A DNA stretch of 17,942 nucleotides from Lysobacterales bacterium (GTDB lineage Bacteria; Pseudomonadota; Gammaproteobacteria; Xanthomonadales; SZUA-36). The DNA lies in the NCBI GenBank assembly GCA_029287515.1, contig JARFQZ010000291.1, positions 1-17,942 on the forward strand, written 5' to 3'. Shown here in pieces: positions 7,831 to 13,615 of this stretch. A program made the translations under genes and the position numbers. Within the stretch, counting starts at the first letter, position 1. The number at the start of each line of letters is the position of its first letter. The notes under the pieces were generated by a model. The model was not told where the DNA came from and ran no database searches. It worked only from the letters and a program-made list of their open reading frames with translations.

Positions 7831-9701
7831 TGCCCCAGTTCCTGGTCGAGCCAGGCATCGATTACGGCCCGTGCCACGGGCGCTGCCTCCCTTGAACCGC
7901 CGCCACCGTGTTCGACCACCACCGCCACCACGATCGAAGGCTCGTCGTAAGGGGCATAGGCAACGAAAAGCGCATGGTGCCTGAGGTGCGTTGCGGTCGT
8001 CTCGTCCATGTCCTCGTCGGCAGCCTGCGCAGCAACCTGGGCCGTTCCGCTTTTTCCTGCAATCTCATAACCGGATTCGGGCCGAATGGAACGCGCCGTG
8101 CCCCTGGCACCGTGAATCACCCGCCACATGCCTGACTGGATCAATTCCCAGTTCGCCGGATCGATCCTGGGCACCTGCAGCGCAACCGGGGCCAGTTCCT
8201 TGTCTGCCTGCTCGTTCCCGGCATGCTTGCTGGCATACAGCAGGCGGGGTTTGAATCGTTTACCCCCGTTGGCCAGTGTTGCAACGGCATTGGCCAGCTG
8301 AACCGGCGTGACTACGTTAAAGCCCTGGCCGATTCCGGCGATGATGGTTTCACCCTGGTACCAGGGTTCGGCATACTGGCCTCTTTTCCAGCCGCGAGAA
8401 GGCAGTACACCGGAGTTTTCCCCCAGCAGATCCAGGCCTGTCGGCTGACCGAAGCCGAACTGCGCCAGGTAGTCATGCATCCGGTCGATGCCCAGGTCAT
8501 AGGCCAGCTGATAGAAATAGGTGTTCACCGACTCTTCCAGCGCGCCCAGGATATTGACCCAGCCATGACCACCTTTTTTCCAGTCCCTGAACGGGCGGGA
8601 GACGCCGGGCAAAAAATACTGGCCACTCGAAAACACCCGCGCTTCTTCTGTAACCACGCCTGTTTCCAGGCCGGCCAGGCCCACGAACGGTTTCAGCGTG
8701 GATCCCGGCTCATACCCGCCCAACAGTGTGCGGTTGAACAGTGGCCGGCCGGGTGCATTCAGGATGGCGTTGTAGTCAGCGCTGCTGATGCCGTGAACAA
8801 AAAGATTGGGGTCATAAGCGGGCTTGCTGACCATTGCCAGGACAGCACCGTCGTTCGGGTCAATGGCCACCACCGCACCGGGACGGTCACCGAGCGCATC
8901 CCAGGCAGCCTGCTGAACCAACACATCCAGGGACAACACCAGGTCATCGCCGTGCACGGGACCTTGCCTTTCCAGCGTTGTGAGAATCCTGCCCTGGGAA
9001 TTGGTTTCGATTTTTTCCACACCGCTTCTGCCGTGCAGCTGGTCTTCGTAATACCGTTCGATACCGGATTTTCCGATATGGGTCGTGCCCCGGTAATTGC
9101 CCTGGTCCACTCGCGCCAGGTCATCCACATCGAGGCGCCCGACGTAGCCCAGGACATGGGTCAGCAGGTCACGATACGGGTAATGGCGGGCCAGGTAGGG
9201 TACGACCTCCACTCCGGTAAAGCGGTGGCGGTCTACGGCAAACCGTGCAACTTCCTCCTCGGTCAGGTTGAACTTCACCGGAACGCTGTCAAAAACACGA
9301 TAGCGCCTTCGGTTCTCTTCGAGCTTCTCGAGCACGTCTTCAGGCAGTTCAACGATGTCACCGAGCGATGCGACGGTTGCCTCGAGGTCTTTTACTTTTT
9401 CCGGAACCAGCTCCAGCCTGAAGGCAGGCAGGTTTTCAGCAATGGGCCGCCCCCGGCGGTCATAGATAAGGCCCCGGTTGGGGGCAACGGGGATGATCCG
9501 GACCTGGTTGTTGATGGAGCGTGCCTGGAATTCCTCGAAGCTGACAATCTGAAGATACATGTATCGCAGGCTGAGCAGGAAAATGAACGCAAGGATGACA
9601 AGAAACGCTGTCAGGGCCCGGCTGCTGAACTGACGTCCCTCCACTGCCTGGTCCTTGAGCGGCTGGCCGGCTCCGGGGCGGGTGAGGTAGCGCATTTTCA
9701 T
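7827..9701 (-). CDS. mrdA: Penicillin-binding protein 2 (MrdA), elongasome transpeptidase
   Basis: Class B PBP, the DD-transpeptidase that cross-links the strands made by RodA during cell elongation; target of mecillinam in relatives. The 624-residue protein has one N-terminal membrane segment (about 30-50), a PBP dimerisation/pedestal domain (about 65-240) and a transpeptidase domain with SXXK = STLK (334-337, nucleophile S334), SXN = SVN (391-393) and KSG in AGKSGTAQVA (550-552). The ATG at 9701 forms ATGA with the mreD stop and gives the usual short cytoplasmic tail; the frame stays open upstream to an ATG at 9839, but that would overlap mreD by about 140 bp. The end overlaps the rodA start. 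Confidence 0.97.
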   Translation of the reverse strand: MKMRYLTRPGAGQPLKDQAVEGRQFSSRALTAFLVILAFIFLLSLRYMYLQIVSFEEFQARSINNQVRIIPVAPNRGLIYDRRGRPIAENLPAFRLELVPEKVKDLEATVASLGDIVELPEDVLEKLEENRRRYRVFDSVPVKFNLTEEEVARFAVDRHRFTGVEVVPYLARHYPYRDLLTHVLGYVGRLDVDDLARVDQGNYRGTTHIGKSGIERYYEDQLHGRSGVEKIETNSQGRILTTLERQGPVHGDDLVLSLDVLVQQAAWDALGDRPGAVVAIDPNDGAVLAMVSKPAYDPNLFVHGISSADYNAILNAPGRPLFNRTLLGGYEPGSTLKPFVGLAGLETGVVTEEARVFSSGQYFLPGVSRPFRDWKKGGHGWVNILGALEESVNTYFYQLAYDLGIDRMHDYLAQFGFGQPTGLDLLGENSGVLPSRGWKRGQYAEPWYQGETIIAGIGQGFNVVTPVQLANAVATLANGGKRFKPRLLYASKHAGNEQADKELAPVALQVPRIDPANWELIQSGMWRVIHGARGTARSIRPESGYEIAGKSGTAQVAAQAADEDMDETTATHLRHHALFVAYAPYDEPSIVVAVVVEHGGGGSREAAPVARAVIDAWLDQELGQ

Positions 9702-10192
9702 CTGGCAGCCCGGTATCTCATGATGCCGCGAACCCGATCCAGCAGCAGGAACAGCCAGGGCCAGAGCGCCGTTCCTATTATGGGCGGCAACCAGAACTCC
9801 AGCGAGGGCAGCGGCTCGCCCCGGAGGCTTATGATCCACAACAGGATGATCCGGTCGTTGACCAGCAATGCCAGCACGGACAGTGCCTGCTGCCAGGGCG
9901 GAAAGAAACGCAGCCGGGCCCGAAACCGGGTCACCAGGTACACGATAATCACCAGGCTTAGCGCATGCAGGCCCAGCAGACTGGCCGTTAGCAGATCGAG
10001 CAGGATGCCGATCGAGAACGCCAGGCCAAGTGTAATGTGATCCTGCGTTTCCAGGCCCCAGTATATGATCACCAATGCCACCCAGTACGGCCGCATCAGG
10101 TCAAGGATCGGCGGCAGCGGCAGCAGGGTCAGAACCACTGCGGCCGCAACCGTCATCAGGATGGTTGAATAGCGGTCGTGCCGAGCATTCAT
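9698..10192 (-). CDS. mreD: Rod shape-determining protein MreD
   Basis: Inner-membrane component of the Mre elongation complex, binding MreC and required for rod shape. The 164-residue protein is very hydrophobic with about five membrane segments and shows the family pattern RPYWVALVIIYW (34-45), GILLDLL (62-68) and GLHALSL (74-80). Length matches E. coli MreD (162 aa). The ATG overlaps the mreC stop (ATGA) and its own TGA overlaps the mrdA start (ATGA), so the gene is locked between partners of the same complex. Confidence 0.95.
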   Translation of the reverse strand: MNARHDRYSTILMTVAAAVVLTLLPLPPILDLMRPYWVALVIIYWGLETQDHITLGLAFSIGILLDLLTASLLGLHALSLVIIVYLVTRFRARLRFFPPWQQALSVLALLVNDRIILLWIISLRGEPLPSLEFWLPPIIGTALWPWLFLLLDRVRGIMRYRAAR

Positions 10193-11106
10193 TGCGGCTC
10201 TTCCTCTACAGGCTCTTCCTCTACAGGCTCTTCCTCTACGGGCTCTGACTCTGGAACCGGCTCCGGTTCCGGTGTGCTGATGAGCAACACCTCCCTGCCT
10301 CGGTCCAGGGCCGCCAGGGGCTGCGCCTGGACCTGAGCGAACGTCAGCCCTTCTTCCCGGTCAATGCCGCTTACGCGGGCCACCGGGTACCCCCCGGGAA
10401 AACGGTCGCCCAAGCCGGACGTAACGATAAGGTCACCTTGCCGTACGTCCGCCTCGCGCGGAACGCTTGGCATACTCAGGAAACCTGTTTGCCCGGTACC
10501 AAATGCCACTGTTCGCAGACCGGTGCGGTTGATCTGGACAGGCAGGGCATGATTGGGGTCTGAGATCAGGCGGACCGTGGAAAAGTGAAGGTGAACCTCT
10601 TCGACCTGACCCATGACACCGGCGCCATCGATAACGGCCTGACCTACGACCACTCCGTCAGTAGAGCCACGGTCGATCAGTACTTGGTGTGAAAACGGAT
10701 CGAGGTCTACCTGGAGCAGCTCGGCAAACCGGTATTCGAATTCCTGGCCCTGGGCGCCTTCAAAAAGTGAACGCAGGCGCTTATTTTCCTCGGTCAGTGC
10801 TGCCAGCCGCTGAATCGCCGCTTCCTGGCTGAGCAATTGCATCCGGAGCCTGTCATTTTCGTGGCGCAGTGAGCGCCTGGACTGAAATTGCGTGAACAGG
10901 TTGCGTGTGGCTTGCAACGGCCATTCAACCACGTGGTAAACGGGCTCAACCAGGTACTCGATGGCGCTGCGCATGCGCGGGACATAATGCCCGCGCTGGT
11001 CCATAGCCATCAACACCACCGCCAGCAAACCGTACAGCATCAATCTTGCCGTCTGGGCCGCAGGCCCCGAGAACCTCGATCCTGAGCCTGGGGTGCCGGT
11101 GACCAA
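10189..11106 (-). CDS. mreC: Rod shape-determining protein MreC
   Basis: Bitopic periplasmic scaffold of the elongasome that activates PBP2–RodA. The 305-residue product has a short cytoplasmic tail, a membrane helix (about 21-36), a coiled coil (about 76-116) and the two-barrel MreC core (about 125-277; VLIDRGSTDGVVVGQAV, DLIVTSGLGDRFPGGYPV). The end is a Glu/Pro-rich tail (278-305) with three EEEPV-type repeats, absent from E. coli MreC as far as I recall. The start is a TTG two nt after the mreB stop with no visible Shine-Dalgarno; it gives the normal N-terminal tail. An ATG 22 codons later would remove that tail and is less likely. Confidence 0.94.
   Translation of the reverse strand: MVTGTPGSGSRFSGPAAQTARLMLYGLLAVVLMAMDQRGHYVPRMRSAIEYLVEPVYHVVEWPLQATRNLFTQFQSRRSLRHENDRLRMQLLSQEAAIQRLAALTEENKRLRSLFEGAQGQEFEYRFAELLQVDLDPFSHQVLIDRGSTDGVVVGQAVIDGAGVMGQVEEVHLHFSTVRLISDPNHALPVQINRTGLRTVAFGTGQTGFLSMPSVPREADVRQGDLIVTSGLGDRFPGGYPVARVSGIDREEGLTFAQVQAQPLAALDRGREVLLISTPEPEPVPESEPVEEEPVEEEPVEEEPQ
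10196..10255 (-). repeat. 15-bp tandem repeat in the 3' end of mreC
   Basis: The plus-strand unit GGCTCTTCCTCTACA occurs at 10196-10210 and 10211-10225, again with one change at 10226-10240, and in degenerate form at 10241-10255. It is in frame (five codons) and encodes the EEEPV repeats of the MreC tail. Confidence 0.9.
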
Positions 11107-11108
11107 GG

Positions 11109-12158
11109 CTAGTTGGTTGCGAAAAAGTCGCCGTTATTCTGGTCCATCAATTCCAGTGCCTTGCCTCCCCCCCGGGCGACACAGGTCAGCGGATCATCGG
11201 CCGGAAAAACGGGCAGCCCGGTTTCTTCGGCGATCAGGCGATCAATGCCTCGCAGCAGAGCGCCTCCACCCGTCAGGACGATGCCTGTTTCGGCGACGTC
11301 CGCACACAGTTCGGGAGGAGTCTGTTCGAGAGCTGTTTTGACGGCTTCAAGGATACTGGTGAGGTTTTCGTTCAGCGCCTCGAGCACTTCATTACTCGTA
11401 ATGGTGACATTGCGAGGCACACCCTCGGCCAGGTTACGGCCGGAGACTTCCATGGACTCCGGTTCTTCGTCAGGCCAGGCGCAGCCAATCTTGATCTTGA
11501 TGCGTTCCGCGGTTGTCTCGCCGATGAGGGTTCCGTAATTGCGCCGAACGTAATTGATGATCGCGTCGTCGAACTGGTCTCCGCCCACCCTGACAGAATT
11601 GGAGTAGACCAGCCCGTTGAGCGAAATGACGGCTACTTCAGATGTGCCGCCACCGATGTCCAGCACCATCGCGCCGCGGGCCTCGTGAACCGGGATTCCG
11701 GCGCCTATAGCCGCAGCCATCGGCTCCTCCACCAGGAAGACTTCACGCGCGCCGGCGCCTTCTGCCGATTCCTTGATCGCCTTGCGCTCGACCTGGGTCG
11801 AACTGCAGGGGACGCAAACCAATACCCGGGGACTGGGACGCAGAAAGCGGGACGTGTGAACTTCACGAATGAAATGCTGAAGCAGGGCTTCGGTCATGTT
11901 GAAGTCGGCGATCACGCCGTCTTTCAACGGACGGACCGTGCGGATGTTTCCAGGGGTTCTGCCAAGCATCTGCTTGGCTGCTGAACCGACCGCGGCCACG
12001 TGCTGGGGACCGCCGGGCCCGCGATCCATGCGAACCGATACCACGGAGGGCTCATTCAAAACGATACCCTGGCCGCGGACGTAAATAAGTGTGTTGGCTG
12101 TGCCCAGATCGATCGAAAGATCGTTGGAAAACAAGCCTCGGAGACTTTTAAAGACCAT
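11109..12158 (-). CDS. mreB: Rod shape-determining actin homolog MreB
   Basis: Bacterial actin that forms membrane-associated filaments and positions the side-wall synthesis complex. The 349-residue protein follows E. coli MreB almost residue for residue, including DLGTAN (phosphate 1, 17-22), DIGGGTSE (phosphate 2, 167-174), LTGGGALLRG and the ending LTCVARGGGKALE. The ATG at 12158 gives the N-terminus MVFKSLRGLFSNDLSIDLGT, matching the amphipathic membrane-binding start of the family; a GTG at 12182 would add eight unconserved residues. It is the first gene of the operon, with a promoter candidate at 12201-12229. The usual gammaproteobacterial neighbour gatC is not next to it. Confidence 0.98.
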   Translation of the reverse strand: MVFKSLRGLFSNDLSIDLGTANTLIYVRGQGIVLNEPSVVSVRMDRGPGGPQHVAAVGSAAKQMLGRTPGNIRTVRPLKDGVIADFNMTEALLQHFIREVHTSRFLRPSPRVLVCVPCSSTQVERKAIKESAEGAGAREVFLVEEPMAAAIGAGIPVHEARGAMVLDIGGGTSEVAVISLNGLVYSNSVRVGGDQFDDAIINYVRRNYGTLIGETTAERIKIKIGCAWPDEEPESMEVSGRNLAEGVPRNVTITSNEVLEALNENLTSILEAVKTALEQTPPELCADVAETGIVLTGGGALLRGIDRLIAEETGLPVFPADDPLTCVARGGGKALELMDQNNGDFFATN

Positions 12159-12200
12159 TATTTCATTAATCCATTGAACCACGCAGTGGTTGGGTCAGCT

Positions 12201-12229
12201 AATGTATCAGCCGAGGCGATTTCCCGCAA
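12201..12229 (-). promoter_or_regulatory. Candidate sigma-70 promoter of the mreB operon
   Basis: On the minus strand TTGCGG (12224-12229) and TACATT (12201-12206) are separated by exactly 17 bp, about 43 bp upstream of the mreB ATG. The -10 matches consensus at four of six positions and the -35 at three of six. A short inverted repeat, CCCG/CGGG (12223-12234), covers the -35 element. No other equally good promoter is visible before mreB. Confidence 0.5.
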
Positions 12230-12318
12230 GCGGGTATAGGCTAAAAACCCTGTATTTATGCGGTATTCCGACCCATTGCTCCCTCACCTGTACATGCCAA
12301 ACCCGTTGCTGGAACCGA

Positions 12319-12334
12319 CTGTGATATATCACAG
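12319..12334. promoter_or_regulatory. Perfect 16-bp palindrome, candidate operator
   Basis: CTGTGATATATCACAG is a perfect palindrome lying between the divergent mreB and kinase genes, about 86 bp before the kinase ATG and 160 bp before the mreB ATG. The half-sites TGTGA/TCACA resemble CRP half-sites but are 4 bp apart instead of the 6 bp of a CRP site, so CRP/Clp binding in the usual mode is not expected. It has no T-run and a 4-bp A/T centre, so it looks more like a dimer-binding operator than a terminator. The regulator is unknown. Confidence 0.45.
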
Positions 12335-12381
12335 AATCCGTCTTTGAAAAAATCAAATCCCCGCCTTGGGACCAAATCCGT

Positions 12382-12387
12382 TAGAAT
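12382..12387 (+). promoter_or_regulatory. Possible -10 element for the kinase gene
   Basis: TAGAAT is followed by a GC-rich GCGCGCG discriminator, a pattern typical of growth-rate-controlled promoters. No good -35 is found 16-18 bp upstream, so the promoter would be weak or activator-dependent. Confidence 0.25.
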
Positions 12388-12419
12388 GCGCGCGATTGTA
12401 TATCAGTATTGGAAAAAGC

Positions 12420-13358
12420 ATGTCTGCGCTCATTTGCGGTTCACTGGCCTACGACACCATCATGGTGTTCCCCGATCAATTCAAAGAACACATACTTCCT
12501 GACAAAGTGCACATTCTGAACGTCGCCTTCCTGGTTCCGGAAATGCGCCGCGAATTTGGTGGGGTGGCCGGAAATATATCCTACAATCTTCGTTTACTGG
12601 GGGAAGACCCCTACCCCATGGCAACTGTGGGTGACGACTTCGGGCCCTACCAGCGGCACCTTGATCAGCTGGGGATCTCGACCCGGTACGTCCGCCACAT
12701 GGAAGGCGAATTCACCCCGCAAGCATTCATCACGACGGACATTGACGACAACCAGATCACCGCCTTTCACCCGGGCGCCATGCAGCACAGCTATCTGAAT
12801 CAGATCGGTGATACGGAACACATCCGGGTGGGCATCGTGGCGCCCGACGGTAAGGCGGCGATGATTCAGCACAGCAGGGATTTCGTTGAACATGGAATTC
12901 CCCACATCTTCGATCCGGGCCAGGGCATGACCCTGTTCAACGGTGACGAACTGAGACAGTTCATCAGGGAAGCCAGGTACATCATCCTCAATGACTACGA
13001 ATTCCAGCTGTTGAAAGAAAAAACCGGGCTGGACGGTGACAGCATCTCAAAACAGGTTGAAGCCATGATCGTCACGCAGGGTGCCGAGGGTTCAATTCTT
13101 CGCACCCGGGATGGCGAACAAGCCATTTCACCGGTGAAACCTGATGACGTACAGGACCCGACCGGCTGCGGCGATGCGTTTCGTTCCGGCCTGTTGTACG
13201 GTTTACTCAACGATCTGGACCTCGTTTCGAGCTGTCGAATAGGCTCGGTGATGGGCGCCATCAAGGTAGCTCAACAAGGCCCTCAGAATCACAACCCTAC
13301 GCTGGATGAAATCCAGGACCGTTTCTTTGACGCCTACGGCTACCGTTTTGACGATTAA
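12420..13358 (+). CDS. PfkB-family carbohydrate/nucleoside kinase, adenosine kinase-like
   Basis: Ribokinase-family enzyme that phosphorylates a sugar or nucleoside hydroxyl with ATP. The 312-residue protein has the substrate-side GG motif FGGVAGN (47-52 core) and the PfkB signature DPTGCGDAF (246-254) with the catalytic base D252 in the anion hole. The N-terminal pattern GSLAYDTIMVFPDQFKEHIL and HPGAM strongly recall the bacterial adenosine kinase AdoK of Mycobacterium tuberculosis, so adenosine salvage to AMP is the best guess; the substrate is not proven by sequence. The ATG at 12420 is preceded by GGAAAAAGC, a good ribosome site; an upstream start at 12366 would add 18 residues before the conserved N-terminal strand. 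It is divergent from mreB, with tRNA-Met following. Confidence 0.88.
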   Translation: MSALICGSLAYDTIMVFPDQFKEHILPDKVHILNVAFLVPEMRREFGGVAGNISYNLRLLGEDPYPMATVGDDFGPYQRHLDQLGISTRYVRHMEGEFTPQAFITTDIDDNQITAFHPGAMQHSYLNQIGDTEHIRVGIVAPDGKAAMIQHSRDFVEHGIPHIFDPGQGMTLFNGDELRQFIREARYIILNDYEFQLLKEKTGLDGDSISKQVEAMIVTQGAEGSILRTRDGEQAISPVKPDDVQDPTGCGDAFRSGLLYGLLNDLDLVSSCRIGSVMGAIKVAQQGPQNHNPTLDEIQDRFFDAYGYRFDD

Positions 13359-13360
13359 GG

Positions 13361-13389
13361 TTGACATTCCGGGGCCATACATAGAGAAT
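13361..13389 (+). promoter_or_regulatory. Promoter of tRNA-Met
   Basis: A perfect -35 TTGACA (13361-13366) is separated by 17 bp from GAGAAT (13384-13389, four of six matches). The expected start near 13396 leaves a short 5' leader before the tRNA. The -35 begins only two nt after the kinase stop codon. Confidence 0.7.
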
Positions 13390-13424
13390 TTGCGGCCCGA
13401 TTCGAAAGGATCGAACCAGTTAAA

Positions 13425-13501
13425 GGTGATGTAGCTCAGCTGGTTAGAGCGCGGCACTCATAATGCTGAGGTCGGTGGTTCAAGTCCACCCATCACCACC
13501 A
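13425..13501 (+). tRNA. tRNA-Met (anticodon CAT, elongator type)
   Basis: A 77-nt cloverleaf. The acceptor stem GGTGATG/CATCACC is followed by discriminator A and an encoded CCA. The D-stem is GCTC/GAGC, the anticodon stem CGGCA/TGCTG with loop CTCATAA (CAT at 13459-13461), and the T-stem GGTGG/CCACC with loop TTCAAGT. The paired G1–C72 and the lack of three G–C pairs in the lower anticodon stem exclude initiator tRNA. The lysidine-modified tRNA-Ile2 also has CAT in the gene, but the overall sequence looks more like elongator Met. Confidence 0.95.
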
Positions 13502-13506
13502 GATAC

Positions 13507-13525
13507 TTCCCGGAAAACCCGGGAA
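13507..13525 (+). other. Hairpin in the tRNA-Met 3' trailer
   Basis: TTCCCGG (13507-13513) and CCGGGAA (13519-13525) form a perfect 7-bp stem with a 5-nt loop, five nt after the CCA end. There is no T-run. It may shape 3' trailer processing. Confidence 0.5.
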
Positions 13526-13534
13526 AACCTGTGG

Positions 13535-13563
13535 AGCCCGCCTGGTTGCGGGCTTCTTCTTTT
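13535..13563 (+). terminator. Rho-independent terminator after tRNA-Met
   Basis: AGCCCGC (13535-13541) pairs with GCGGGCT (13548-13554) around a 6-nt loop, followed by TTCTTCTTTT-type T-rich sequence. It is well placed to end the tRNA transcript. On the minus strand there is no T-run after the stem, so it is not expected to stop the convergent protease gene. Confidence 0.85.
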
Positions 13564-13615
13564 AAGTGGGTCCAACAGCAAGAAACCGGCGGCTAACCGG
13601 TCAACCACCCGAAGG

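Noticed and set aside
7115..7858. 247-codon minus-strand frame overlapping rodA in another frame
   Set aside because: Low-complexity Ala/Gly/Pro-rich reading of the rodA sequence, with no conserved motif.
9702..9839. 46-residue N-terminal extension of PBP2
   Set aside because: It would run through mreD; the ATG at 9701 overlaps the mreD stop as ATGA and gives the normal PBP2 N-terminus.
8223..10040. 605-codon plus-strand open frame opposite mrdA and mreD
   Set aside because: It lies fully antisense to well-supported PBP2 and MreD, has no recognisable domain or ribosome site, and is the expected shadow of a GC-rich coding region.
12159..12182. GTG start of mreB eight codons upstream
   Set aside because: The N-terminus from the ATG at 12158 matches E. 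coli MreB, and the extra residues are not conserved.
12319..12334. Standard CRP/Clp binding site
   Set aside because: The TGTGA and TCACA half-sites are 4 bp apart; CRP-type sites need 6 bp.
13425..13501. Attachment site or integrated element at the tRNA-Met gene
   Set aside because: No integrase gene, no repeat of the tRNA 3' end within the window, and the downstream genes show no mobile-element features.
13585..13601. Terminator for the metalloprotease gene (ACCGG/CCGGT stem)
   Set aside because: Only a 5-bp stem with a 7-nt loop and, on the minus strand, just TTCTTG after it; too weak to call.
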